From Macquaria australasica (lineage: Eukaryota; Chordata; Actinopteri; Centrarchiformes; Percichthyidae): 64,000 bases of DNA. The DNA lies in assembly GCA_005408345.1 (NCBI GenBank), contig SEMN01000010.1, forward strand, positions 2,587,501 to 2,651,500. The letters run 5' to 3'. The notes under the pieces were generated by a model that was given only the letters and a program-made list of their open reading frames with translations, searched no databases and was not told the origin of the DNA. Positions 23,641-46,898 of the stretch are shown here, piece by piece. The position numbers and the translations under genes are program-made. Each line of letters opens with the position of its first letter. Positions within the stretch are counted from its first letter, which is position 1.

Positions 23641-24500
23641 GATCCTCACAGGGTTTAAGACCTATGGTTAAGACCAGTTCAGACCAAGGAGAAACCTGCC
23701 CGTTTACACAGTGCGGCTACACGAGACGGTGTATCGTTTCCACAGCAACGACTCTTTGTGCTTCCGTTCTATCTGCCGGCTTTTCAGGGTTTTTGTAGCT
23801 GGACATAATTTGTGGCGTCTTAAAACATGAATGAGGATAGTGATGGTGAGTTACTTGCTACAGCTGCATTTTTAGCAAAAAAATAAAACGAGAGGGTCGA
23901 GTTGACCAGCTGACTTCGCTACCTGCTGGAACAGGTGCCGAGATGGGCCAATTCACACCGCTGCAACTTTTCCCTGCGACGGTTTCGTCTCGTCGCTTAT
24001 CTTTATTAATATCATTATAAACACTCGCTAATTGTAAATATACTGTTAGTATACTGAATAGAATTGCCTCTGAATTAACATTTTGAATGTCTGGACCTTT
24101 ATTTCGTTCTAATGCATTAAACTGAAGGTAAAGACAGAGGGGACCATGGACCAGACTCTTCATATTGCTGCTGGCTGTTCCGCTTCTTGCAGGAGACATT
24201 TCTTTACTTGTCTGTCGCTGGACACGGTCACCATTTAGGAAAAATCCGGTAAAGCAGGTAAAACGCAGAGAGCATGATATTCCTGTTCCACTATGACTTG
24301 TTTACAATATGACACCAGTGTAAACTGTTTTCTTTGTTCTAGTATTTGAACACATGGCAGCAATTGCTTTGCAAATAGCAACTTTCCAACATAGAGGGCA
24401 AATGTACACTCTGTGTAAGGTCTCTGTCGTATTGTACCTTTCACAAACGTCACAGCAAATCTAACCATTATTTTAATTCACATATATGTCAAATAATGTC
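23641..24500. other. Intergenic region between nit2 and tbc1d23 with no supported gene
   Basis: A small plus-strand frame starts at ATG 23827 (MNEDSDGE...) and runs into a stop after about 20 codons; it may be the relic start of a transposon ORF. GC-rich text near 23700-23770 and 23930-24000 looks promoter-like or like transposon ends. I see no exon structure that continues. Confidence 0.3.
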
Positions 24501-24509
24501 TGAATGACT

Positions 24510-26387
24510 ATACTTCCACAGGTGCAGCTGAATAATCTCCATTTATTAAAAACAGAAAACGCTTAGAAAATAATAGCAGTACAGTAAGGTGCAAATTACA
24601 CTTGACATGTTGCATTTGGACTAGTGGTGACATCCTTTGCCAGTGATGTTACAGAGTAATGTAAAGATGGAGTAATGCCAAGGATGTTCCAGTCAATACT
24701 GAAAATCACAAAATTACAACACAATGCATGGATTACATGGGAACGCTATAAGAGACTGGAGTGGAGAAAGACCAGATTTATGAGTCTTTAGTTCAAGTTT
24801 TGGTTTTTGTTGCCCATATCGGATACATTGTTGCCGTAGGTTTTACTCAGGTTGACCTCTCTCTGGACAGAAGTTTATCAGGAAAGTGCTGCATCACTTT
24901 TAGAGTCTTTGAATCTTCAAACCCAGGCTGCCTACACAACTAGACTTCAACGCAAATGAATAAGTAAGCACGAAGAAAGCCAAGAAAAGTCAGAAACAGA
25001 GTTTAAGATTAGAGGAGAAGCAGCATTATATACTGTGATACGTTGCCACTGCTGGTGCCAATATCACACATCACAGGCATGAGGCCGAAGGCAACAGTGG
25101 CAAGCAAACTGAAGCTGCTTAGTTTCAACTAATACAATGGAGAAGACAGACTGATTTGAAAACATAGATATATAATTATAATGACTTTCCTTTTTACAAT
25201 CTTTTCATTCCATTCAAAGCTGTACTTAAAAGTGCAAAGCACAGTCCTTGTTACAGCGTTCTTTTTCTTTCCAACTATGTAGAAGTTAACATGGTGCTGC
25301 TTCAATTACAATAACAGCCTTCCAGATGCTAACATGATCATTGTGATTATTTCACCTGGAGATTTTTTAATCAGATTAACTGGGGGAAATCATTCCCATA
25401 CTGAATCTGAATGGGATGGAAAAATACTGAGGTGCTCAGGCTCTTAATAACTGCAATCACCAAACCTCCTATCAATACTAATGTAGTCCAGAGGGCCTGC
25501 GAACCATGCTTTCTGAGAGCTACATCACACTGCTATGAGATGAGGTTAATTCATTACTAAAATGTAAAAGCAGAGAATAAATGACCTCCCAAAAACTCTG
25601 TAAAAGCCTGACTTCTTACTCTAGAAAGAAAGGGGAACTTCAAACCGTGTGAGCTGGTTTGGAAGCCAGTTTAAGTTTCACTGCATATTCTAACTATCAG
25701 GATATGCTTTCAAAATGACAAAGGTCTGTGCCAACATAGAGCAGTTTACACAATATATACATCACATATTTTATAAACATCCTCAAATAATTTCTATTTA
25801 AAGGCGCCCTGCTGGAAAGTAAAAGTTATCAAAAACAGTTGTTGCGGTAGGAAAACCTGCCTCACGTGCCAGCACTGCTTTGTTTTTTGCTCACTTCCTG
25901 ACCAGAACAATAATCATTTAATCTATCCTCAACACACCTGAAAAGTAAAGCAGTACTGTTCACTACAAAACAAATGGGTCAGAATTGAGATGCTCGAGTC
26001 AAAAGGAAAAGGTCAGTCATGTAGTGATTGAACAGGTCAGTCAGTATGCTACGTTAAGGCCAGAGGGAAGTCGCCTAAGTGGAATTGCACTGTAATAAGA
26101 TCCCATGTTTTATCAATCAAAGAAAAACATACAGTATAACCAATATTTTTTAACTTGGTGTAAGAGAATGGTTGGATGACCGCGGAGCACCTAAGTATTT
26201 CAGCACACACAGCCTGTCCCACAGGCCTGCGGTCGGCAGTGTGCCCCCATGTCCCAAACACAGACACACAGGGCTTCACAGTCAACACTGCACTGGATCT
26301 GTCCAGGAGGGAGGACAGTCGAGGGGAGACAGAGACGCTTCTGATAGTTTGTGTCACGGCTGGCCATCGCGACCCCGTCGTCTCCCT
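24510..26387 (-). other. tbc1d23: Probable 3' UTR of tbc1d23
   Basis: This is A+T-rich noncoding sequence downstream of the tbc1d23 stop. A minus-strand AATAAA reads from 24547 to 24542, with suitable sequence following, and would give a 3' UTR of about 1.85 kb. This is inference from one signal; earlier cleavage is possible. Confidence 0.35.
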
Positions 26388-36859
<10,472 letters not shown>

Positions 36860-38982
36860 TGTTGTGTTGACGGAGACACGTCAAACGCCGTCAACAAGGC
36901 CGAAGTGTCGCGCAGCGCTGCCATTGATTAATGAGCGACTGAGATTGTCACGTGACAGAAACTAATCGTCTTTCTTCAGAAATTTAACAAAGCTGAGAGT
37001 GATATTTGTTGCAACTTTGAGGTTTTTAGTTGTAACAGATATGATGAAATGAACTCATGTCCTGGTGTTATGGTCAAAAAGGCGAAATGCTACATTTGAC
37101 ATAGCCTACTATTTTTTTAATATCAAATCCTCCTTTTTAATGAGCCTGTAGGTGCTGATAGGATTAAGACCGAGACTGTTCGCTGATACCAAGCAATCGC
37201 TGTTTCTTATCATACTCTATATGGCCTTATCAACACCAAAAACAGACTGCAAGCTGTGTGTGTGTGTTTCAGCTGCATATTTTGTTTTGGGGTTTTATAT
37301 TTTACATTTTCAACTTGTGAAATGGGGTTTTGTGGTGCAGAGGCCAGAGGAAGCCAGTAGCAACATAAGCTGACTCAGTTGTGTCTTTAAAGATTGGAAC
37401 AGTAAACCTGGGTGTTATTATTGAAACCATTTACAGCTGTTAAATTGGAGCATTTTGACTTGTCATAGCAGGAAAAAGCACAAGAGTGACTATTAACATT
37501 AAAGATGGCCTCGTTTTATTCAAGTGTCCCAGTAAGACATGACAGTGAGCCAGCGTGCACAATACTGGGACCCTGAAACTGAAGCAGCTAAATGGAATTC
37601 AGCCATCATTCACTTTATGATTCACGCCTGTGGTTTTTCTATTTCAAAGTGTCCACTGAGGGTTACTGTGATGTTCCAGTTTTATGATTGGTCATTTTAT
37701 CTCCCAGAGACAAGTACATGACTAAAAGGTAAAGCCTCCAAAACCCAGAAAAAACCCAGAAGATATCAAGATATAAAAATGAAAATTGTAGTTGTAACAC
37801 TCATTGGTGGCAGAAGTGTTCAGTTTGAAGCAGCTGTTACCTTCTTTGCCTGTAGTTGACAGCATCAACATCTCTAAACTGCTGCTATTCATTTGCTTTC
37901 CTAAGGGTGGCACAGGTTAGCGAGTATAAAACTGGTCTGACAATGACTGAAGGCTCCTCTTTGCAGACTGCTAAACATTACTGAGAGTTTGTGAATTGCA
38001 AGCCAGTTGCATGAGCTGCAACACATTTAATGAAAACGAGTGAAATACTGATCTGTTAGTACCGACTGTAACAAAGGACAAACAGTTGTCAGTACGTTCA
38101 AACAGAGTTGCAGAATATAAGGCTGTGCAGGCTAAAAGAAACTGCAAAGGTGAAATTCATTCCAGGAATTATAACTTTATTAGGATTCATATTCTTTTAC
38201 TTTGGTCACCATACATGTCGTTAATGAAGAATGTCAGTGTAATTTCTATCAAACAGCTCAAATTTAGGGGATATCTGCAGATTATCTGTTGACTGTTACA
38301 TGAATTTCTCAAAGGTTAACTTTTGTTTGACTCTGGAAGTTTAAGAGATGCTTTTTGTTGAGAGTAGTCTTCACCAGCTGCAGCTGGAATGATTTGGTTC
38401 CTTGGTATTACCACAGTCAATAAAATGTAGCCATTACTGCTGGAGATGAATAAATGCCAAAGCAGAGAAGTATCTCAATTTAGTTTTCTAAAAATTGAAA
38501 ATGTTCCAAACATTCAGCAGTGGTGGCTAATTTTATTTTTTACAAAGTATGAATGTTACTTAAGAACCAAATCATACACTGTACCAAGAGATTCTCAGGG
38601 CTGCATGTGGGTTAGAAACAATAAGGCTTGGGTTGTGAGAATATAATTAGAAAAAAATGGGAAAATTTAAAACCAGTCTTAAGGTTACTCTGTCAAAAGA
38701 TGAAACCAAATGTAGCATGAAAAATAAACATTTTACAATAAAATAGAAAATAAATCACATTTCTCTCATTAAAGTGAACTAGGAAAAACCACTGATTACC
38801 CAATCCCTTGTGACATCTTCTGACGCTAGAGGCAATTCAAAAATAACATTCTCAAAAAACTAAAAGACATTAAGTTTTTCTACTCAAAAGTGTTTTGCCA
38901 AAATCCTTATAGTCGGGGTTTTCCTAGTGTTCAAGACAGCACAAGCATTGCATTTATTTATAAAGTGGACATGCTGCACAAA

Positions 38983-39022
<40 letters not shown>

Positions 39023-39659
39023 AAAAAAAAAAACAGGCAATCCCATAAAAAAAAAAACACTTCAGGATGCTAAACTAACCTCTCTGTTGCGCCGTGTCCA
39101 TGGGATCAATTCCAGCATTACAAACACAGACATTACACATGTGACTATACTTTTAATCTTGCATTCGGAACTGATAATGTATGTTACAATATGAAGGTAG
39201 CTGGACAAAACCACTTTAGAAGAGCATAAATTAACAAGTGAACAGTCCATTAGACCTACATAAAGCTCTCACAGTATTTTCTGTAGATTTAAAAGTGTCA
39301 CAAAAGCCTTTAAAGTCAGTAATTGGTTCAACAGACTGCGCACATTTCAATTCTCTTACATTGTATATAGTTACTATTCAGACAGGTATACATGACCATT
39401 CATGTATGTTTTTCTCTCTAGATGACACAATCTCTCTTAATTCTGAGCAACAAAAAAAAGGTTTGACGACAATGTTCTGGTTTAATTAAGTGTCAGCAAA
39501 GGGCTGCATTGGTTAAGACCCCCCCCCCATATCGCCATCCAACTTCCCACCCTGACAACCACAGCCTCGGCTTGATTGTGAATAGAAGTCCTTCTTTCCG
39601 TGATAACAAACCCCTTTAATGTGATGTAAACACTGTGTGTGTGTGTCATATTATTTATT

Positions 39660-39700
<41 letters not shown>

Positions 39701-39837
39701 GGGTTCTTCCTTTTTCTCTCTCATATAATCCAGTACTCTTTTTTTTTTTTATATAAATCAAAGTTAACTCAGACAGTTGCACTTTTAACACAGTTAGGTT
39801 GAGCAATGAACAGATTGGCGATCAGTTGGCGGAGAAG
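36860..39837. other. Intergenic: tbc1d23 promoter side and probable tomm70 3' UTR
   Basis: The first 100-150 bases are the likely CpG-containing promoter of tbc1d23. About 37460-37580 carries one end of the repeat family also seen at 20046. From about 38950 to 39837 lies the probable long 3' UTR of tomm70 (minus strand), with several candidate minus-strand AATAAA signals. It includes AT microsatellites at 38985-39017 and 39665-39697. Nothing coding is supported between 37.6 and 38.9 kb. Confidence 0.4.
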
Positions 39838-42800
39838 TTACAGTGTCGGAGGTTTCAGCCCATACTTCCTTGCCACTTCTGTCTGGGCGTATGCTGCGTC
39901 ACATAGCGAGTACAAATGGGCCATCTCCATCTCTGACTTGGCTAGGTTAATGGCCTTGTTGAACATTTCTATTGCCTTGTCCAGATTGCCCCTGAAAGGA
40001 AAGTTCTCTGGTTATTTCAAGCACTTCCAGAAGTCTAATAATGCGTGGGTTGAGTCAAATTGTTAATCTAACCTTTGAACTTCAATGGTTCCCATAGTTT
40101 CATAGGCAAAGTCACATTTGTTGTCAATTTCAATGGCCTTGCTGATGAGGTCTAGACCCAGGTCAAGGTCTTGTTTCCATTGAAGCTGTAACAAACTGGA
40201 CATATATTGAACATTTAACACCTGATGACTAATTGACACGTATGAATCACGTTATTTTAACAATATGCCTACATAAAGGGGAAAACAAGCCTACCCCTTG
40301 TGGACATATGTGGTAGCATTGTCTGGTTCCAGCTCAATACACTTGTCATACATCTCGTCTGCTTTTCCAAACTGCTGCTGATCAGTCAAAGCCTGAAAAA
40401 TACACAAACAGTTGTGTTGTACGTGTTGAACACATCATCATGGTCTATAGCAAATGAGCCCTAAGGCATCCACTGATGTGTGAATAAAAAAAAAGAAAAA
40501 ATCAAACTTTTGATTGCGTACCTGAGCATAAAGAGCGTAGCCCTCGGCACACTTGGGGAACCTTCTGATAACGTCCTCAAAGCCGTCCATGGCTGTCTGT
40601 ACTTGTGACGGGTTGTTTCCAGTATATGCTTGTCTGTACTGAAGAACACAAGAAAAAGAAACAAAAGACACTCATCAGCTAGTCTTGATTTTTATCAGCC
40701 ATTAATGCTACAGGCAGCAGGACCGATCAAAATAAAAATTCTGTTTACGAGCGCCTTGGTAGCCCAATGGATACGGCGCATGCCCCCTCAACTATGCTTG
40801 TTCGATTCCAGCCGGCGACCTTTGTTGCATGTCATACCCTTCCCTTCCCCTCCCCTGTTTCCTGCCTGCCTCTGCTATCTAATAAAAAAAATAGTTTATT
40901 TATTAGATAGGTCAAACTATCTTTAGTTGATTACTTACAAGAGCAAAGCATTTCTGTGCCTGTGCAAGAGCAGAGTCGGGCCTGAGCAGGATGCACTCAT
41001 CAAAGTCTCCAACCGCCTCATCCACCTGGTCCAACAGGATTTTCAGCTAAGAGGAAACAGACAAAATGAAATGTGTCAAACATTTAGTAAGTAGTTGACA
41101 GCCAATTAGTTGACAAACTGATGTTAAATTCAGCCACACTCCTACCTGACCCCTGTGGTGATAGACATCGGGGTTGCGTGTATCAATCTCGGCTGCCATG
41201 TTGAAATCTTGTGTAGAGAGCATAGGCTGCTGCTGCTGCATGTACATGCTTCCACGCTTGATCAAAGCATTGGCTCGTAGCTGTCAAAATGAGACAAGTG
41301 TACCGAGAGAGAGCCTGTCAGGCTGCAGCTTTAAAAGTCATTAGATAAACAGTGAAGTCAAGACTGATTCAGTGGATTCAACTCCATGCCTCCTTGTATA
41401 AAACAATAAACAGTAATGGAGGCATGCTTGTCAGACAATGTATTAAGCAAATGAAACCAGAAACTACACTGATGCCCCTTTTCCACCAACATGGAACAGG
41501 TTCTGTTCCGGTTTGCACACCAAATTTTGAACCCTTCGGAGCATTTCGACCAAAAATAAATTGGTTCAGAACCTGAAAAGTTGGTTCCCAGATGGAACCA
41601 AAAAAAAAGAAGAAGCAGGTTTTCCTTGAAGTGCGAACCGTGACGACATCAGTGGGCGTGTCACATTCTACAGGTTGGAAAGAGAGGATGGAGAAGGCAA
41701 CAATGGTCTTTGGTCTACTATGGTAATAGTCTTCTTATCATTAATCATTAAATTTTTTTGGATAAAAACAAATATCTGTAATAACAGAACAAAAGCTTGC
41801 AGTTAATCACTGCGATCCGCTATCTTGCTACTACTGTTTACTTCCGTTGTATATTGTGCAACGCCCTCCGTTAATGACGCATCCTTGATTACAATGGTTC
41901 TGCTCAAAAATGGTGGAAATGCTGGGATTTATTCCCCACATTGGTGTCTTGCACGGTACATTTACTCAGAGTTACCAAATCCTATGGATTGTCTGCAGAT
42001 ACAACTGAATCTTAACATAGGCTACTAGACGTTAGCAATAGGCTATACAATAGGTTTAGTTACAGTCTCACTAATCCACTCTCCCAGTAGATAAATGCCC
42101 TGGTGTTCTCGACTAAGAGCCGGCTCATCAAGGAAACAGTCGGTACCTTCACATTGGCATCCTGCATGTTGATTACTCGGTCCAAATCAGGTTGAGCAGC
42201 AGTAGCGTTACCAATCAGCAGGTAGAAAGTGGCACGCAGCAGGAGGGCCTCGGCGGTGTATCGACCTCCTGACTCGATCTCCTTGGTGCATTCACTGATG
42301 ATTTTGTCATAGTTCTCCTCCTCCATGTACTGCTTTGCCTTCAGGTAGCCAGAGCTGAAGAGGTGGACAAATAGATGAAGAAAAGTGTCAATCTAGTGGC
42401 TGATAATTCAGTTTTGCAAACAGAAGTTGTGAAGAGGGAGGAGCCGCTGTTTCCCAAAGTTTTTCCCCCCATTATGTATTCTCATTTCAGTTTTTTCTTT
42501 GTAACATTCCCATAGGTTTATGTTATAACCACCAGTTTTCATTATTCAACTTCGTTATTGAGAAATCAGGTTATGTCCGTCACTTTGGCACGGCCTCGGA
42601 GACTAAGCCAGTAAGATGTGCGAATCAGAGCAGCAGCAAATTCAAAACGCTTCGTCATTGCAGTTGTAAACAAAACCCGTCGCCATAGTTACTGAATGAA
42701 TCCGAAATTGACCCAGAATTTAAAAGTGAATCAATTTAAGCTGCAGATTTTAAAATCAGTTTTCTCAACAAGGTAATCTTTAGCTTCCACTCATCATTAG

Positions 42801-45800
42801 CAGCCTATGTAACTGAACTGTAAGCTCTGTGATTGGATGATCCTTGCCAAAATGCACCGTGGGAGTCGTAGTTAACTTCTACCTTGATGTTTTCATGTCG
42901 ACAGGCTTTGACTTCAACTTTTTATCAAAGAACCAGATATTTTCTAAGGCAGTTGTTCATCTCGTGTACTGATGATCCAGCCAACATGCTGATCCAGGCA
43001 GTAGAAGTGCTCCAACTGTAAGTCAGTAACATTGTGGATGGGTAAAATGAATGAGAACTTTACATCCAGAACCAGAGACGCCCGTAATAGCTCCTCCCAT
43101 TTCACAACTCTATACGTCTCTTTTCAGTACTGAATAATTTTACCTCTGACGAACAGATAAGCAGTGCACTTCATAGTTAACAAAGCCCCACTGACCTCCC
43201 AGTGACCTCAGCTGCCTCGCCCTCCTTGTCCTTGTCTTCATCTTTCTTCTCCCCCTTCTGCAGGGGCTGCGAGATGATGTCATCGGTGAACGAGCTAAAG
43301 TAGGATTTGATGAACTGAGGAGAAGGCATCATTGGCTCACGGTTCTACAAAAGAGGGGTTTAAAAGAAAAGAAAGAATAAGTTTACTGTGACAATTCAGA
43401 GCAATAAAATGGAAACAAACGTCTGTAAAAGTGGACAAGTACCTTGTATTTCTCTTTGGCCTTCTCTTTCCCCAGCTGTTTCAGCACCTTGTCTGCTAGC
43501 AGCATGCTCTGTTGGTTCTGGAAGGCCTCGAGAATACACACCGCTGTGACGTCTGAAGGACACACAGGGAACCAAACCGACTGTAAATAAGTGTCATATT
43601 TTAAGTTAAACTTGTAAAAGAACATTTTCAATAGGAGGATGAGAGTCTCACCCTCTAGGCACTCCTTCTTGTTGTCTAGTTTTTCCAGAGCCTTAGCCCT
43701 CCTGAACAGAGCCTTGACATAGCGTGGATTCAGTTCCACGGCCTGAGAGCAGTCCTGTACGACTTCTGTCCATTTCATCTGAAATAATAGTTATAGGCCG
43801 GTTACCTTCCAAAACATGTCTGCATCTGAATATACAGTGGTCCACAGGGTCTGTCCACTACCCAGAGAAGGCTTACAGGTACAATGGAGACACAGTATGT
43901 TTTGAAGTGGATCAAGACACCTATAGTGTCAATGATACCTGAAGACCAATATATAAAACTAATCTTTAAAACAAAACAGCATCTGTAACCAAGACAAACA
44001 CCATAACAACAAAGTTAGTACAAGTACTGTCAAAACACACCTGGCAAACTGCAGCCTAAAAGGGAGAGGAACACTTAGAAAGCATTTCTTCAATGACAAA
44101 ACAAGTCTAAATGAGCCAAACACCACCAACACTTTTAGTTGGAGAGCATATGTGAGCAGAAGACCTTGTGAGGTTGCATTAACCTCTGTGAGGTAAACCT
44201 TCAGTCAAACATGAGGATGGAAAGATCTGAGAATGCTGATGATTTCACAGAATCTGCTACACATTGATTAAAGAGGAGTAACCACTGATTTCTGCAGAGG
44301 CACGTCATCTCTTCTGGCTTAAAGTTGTGAAAGGAAGAAGAGGAGGACACTTTAATGTGCACTGAAGCCATTTCAGGCATATTTAAAGTTCTACGAAGAG
44401 CATTGACCTGTATGGCTTTCCATCTACAAGCACCTAAGCCCAGTGAATATCTCTGGGGACATTTAGAAAAGGACAAAGTGTGCCATACTGCAACATACAA
44501 GACAGTTGCAAGGATACTCAAAAAGCTACAGTCAGGGTTTGTACAGCTTTTTAAGAGTAAAATTCAAGCACTTATCAAGTACTTTAAAACGTACCTAAAT
44601 CAAAATTGCCCAGACTTTCTAAGCCTTTATCATCACATCTAAATTGTTACTATAAGGAGAGGAGACAACAAACAAATATGACGACTGGACAGTTTCATTT
44701 CAAATATTAAGACTTTTGGTTTACATGAGTGATTCATGATGATGAAACACCAGATTATGTTGAAAATCAAGCCTTTCTTGTGGATATTTCTAACCTTGAA
44801 AACATAATGGTTAAAATTAAGCCTTTTTCAAACTTTCAAGACTTTGTACGAACCCTGATCAATGTTGTATATTGCTAATTTCAACAATCTCTGTACAGAT
44901 TAAAAGAAGGTGGCACCAACCTGCTGTTCGTAGGCTGCTGCTCTGTTCTGGTAAAATGTTGACAAATCAGTCTTTTGCTCTGTGGGGCAGAGAGCAATGG
45001 CCTCTGTGTAGCACTGGATGGCATTCTCATACTTGCCAGCCTTGAAGTACTTGTTACCCTTGTTCTTTGCTGCTTGGGCCCGATCCAAAGGGCTCTAAAT
45101 GAGAGAGAGCAATTTTTATTGATTAAATGGTCTCCCCGTGACTCAGTGGATTGGTTTAAGGATTGAAGAGCCTAAAGACACTGCAATAGGCTGTGCAAGT
45201 GAACTACAAACACATTCCAAGGACTGAGTGCCATAAAATTGACAGGTCAAAATTACTAAGAAACCATTTCTTAAACAACCATGCCTGCAGAACGACCACT
45301 TTCAGGATAGCAACTGTAATGATAAACAGTCAAAACCTCAAAACCCAAGTTTAGCTTTCTCGAGATAAATCATTCCAGTGGTGGATGAGGAAGCAAACTG
45401 CATTGACATTAGCTCACACTGCAACAACATATAAACTTGGATCAATTGACAATGTCTATGTTTGAACCGTGAAATGGTTTACAGAACCCACACTGGTAGC
45501 CTCTTGCTCATTTTATGTTTGTGTGTGCCTTAATGATTGCAATGAATTACCACGCCTGCACAACGCATACCAACAGTAACTCCATGCACAGGACGACACA
45601 TTAATATAATCCAAACAAATCCTGTCCGTTTTGTCAAATGGTGATAACTGTTAAATCACATTTCCCCTTTCTCACAATTATGATATAATGACCTCATACT
45701 TACAAGACAGTTCTCATATTTATGAGGTTATCTCATACTAATAATTACACAATGGTACTTATTATTATATATGGTATATATTATTAGGAAGCCATACTTA

Positions 45801-46898
45801 TTAAAAGGCATCTTTTTATTTCCTCTTAAGTGAATGCAGGAGGAATTCAAAAGATTCACAAACATGCCAGACCCAAAGACACCTCTAACTGACAATATAC
45901 CTGTGAGCACTGCCACTAAAATTGAGGCTGGGTAAAATGTCTGTTTCATTATACTACAGCCCTATTGTAGCATGACTTTAGTCGAAAACTTAAAAAAAAA
46001 AACATTTTGGCACTCCAAAAAGGGTAGATTCTTGGTCTCTGCACTGTGAATTAACTATCAGCGAGTAACGTTAATACAAACACGTTACCCATGCGTGAGA
46101 CCGCCAAACGGATAAGGTGACAGCCACCTTTAGCCTGTTGTACCATCTAATAAAACTGCCCCCGTCTAAACAGACTGATTCAGATGACACTCATCCCCGC
46201 CCCACTCGACTTTCTGAGAAGACGGCGTTAGCTAGCATGCCCCAGAGCATTACAATTACAAAACTATGCCATTAACTCCAGTTAATAGACTCTTGTCACG
46301 GTGTTCCCACGTGCGTTTCAGCGCATAGTCTACCAGCTGCGTTTACACATTTATGTCGACCTTGGCTGCTTTACAGGCGTGTAATGTTGGACATTTGCAA
46401 CCGGGCTGGTGAACCTAGCCTAGCCTAGCTACCCTGACAACGTTAGCGTACGAGACAGCTAGCTAGCAATTAACATTGGCTAATCCACCACCCCTGAACC
46501 GGTTGCTGTCGGCCTTGCTCTCGTGAAGGTAGCCGTCACTGGCGGTGACAGCAACGTTGGGTGTCCTTGACTGTAATCAGAAAAGTGTCCGCACTGCACC
46601 GATGCAAACCCTGCTAATGTGGAGTGCACCATTAACAGGAGTCTCTAGGCAACGACAGCGTTACCATGCTCTCCTGCTCTCGGCTGGCTCGTGCTGCGCC
46701 GTCTTGGCCCTGCACGGGACTGGCGCTGCCTTCTGGTGTTTTCCGCTCCCCGGTCCCTTTCCTTTCCTTCGTCCTGCTGCGATTCCAGAGGTAAAACGCC
46801 CCCACTCCCAGCACTATGGGAGTCCCGACTAACAGGGCCAGCTGCCAGCGGGGTAGTCCAGTCCCAGACTGCGGCTCGACTGGCTTTGAAGCAGCCAT
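39838..46898 (-). CDS. tomm70: Mitochondrial import receptor TOM70
   Basis: Twelve minus-strand exons: 46898-46665, 45094-44921, 43778-43652, 43552-43443, 43344-43196, 42354-42147, 41280-41146, 41046-40939, 40638-40522, 40392-40295, 40195-40073 and 39991-39838 (TAA). They sum to 1737 nt, or 578 aa (human 608; the N-terminal leader is shorter). TOM70 is an outer-membrane receptor that takes hydrophobic, internally targeted precursors from cytosolic HSP90/HSC70 and hands them to the TOM pore. The order is a short N-terminus MAASKPVEP, one membrane anchor at about residues 18-38 (WQLALLVGTPIVLGVGAFYLW region), a charged linker, then TPR repeats. The first TPR, AKNKGNKYFKAGKYENAI, forms part of the chaperone clamp. 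Later repeats include RRAKALEKLDNKKECLE, GSMYMQQQQPMLSTQDF and CAEGYALYAQ. The C-terminus VARKYGLKPPTL is near identical to mammals. Confidence 0.97.
40751..40893 (+). mobile_element. tRNA-derived SINE
   Basis: Plus-strand start GCGCCTTGGTAGCCCAATGG contains a degenerate A-box, and GTTCGATTCC about 45 bases later is a B-box. A pyrimidine-rich body follows, then CTAATAAAAAAAATAG as its 3' tail. It lies in a tomm70 intron and differs in body from the SINE at 34801. Confidence 0.75.
42425..43110. mobile_element. Inverted-repeat element in tomm70 intron 5
   Basis: Left AGTTGTGAAGAGGGAGGAGC and right (minus strand) GAGTTGTGAAATGGGAGGAG are matching inverted termini about 690 bp apart. The interior has no transposase frame. 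It contains, on the minus strand near 42844-42872, ACTACGACTCCCACGGTGCA, which resembles a ZNF143/SBS promoter motif. Confidence 0.6.
44533..44857. mobile_element. hAT-type MITE in tomm70 intron 2
   Basis: The left end CAGGGTTTGTACAGCTTTTT and the right end on the minus strand, CAGGGTTCGTACAAAGTCTT, are matching hAT-like termini 325 bp apart. No coding frame, and no clear 8-bp target duplication. Confidence 0.7.

Noticed and set aside
23827..23886. Short plus-strand frame MNEDSDGELL as the first exon of a gene
   Set aside because: It stops after about 20 codons. The internal GTGAGT could be a donor, but no acceptor or following exon was found before tbc1d23.
41480..41680. CCCCTTTTCCACCAACATGG fish repeat start in a tomm70 intron
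   Set aside because: It resembles one end of a common fish DNA element, but I could not find the matching far end. It is too incomplete for a feature.
44190..44530. Possible Tc1/mariner transposase remnant (a PSEYLWGHLEKDK-like stretch)
   Set aside because: The resemblance to the Tc1 NPIEHLWDEL region is short. I could not find the catalytic residues or inverted ends, so it stays unassigned.
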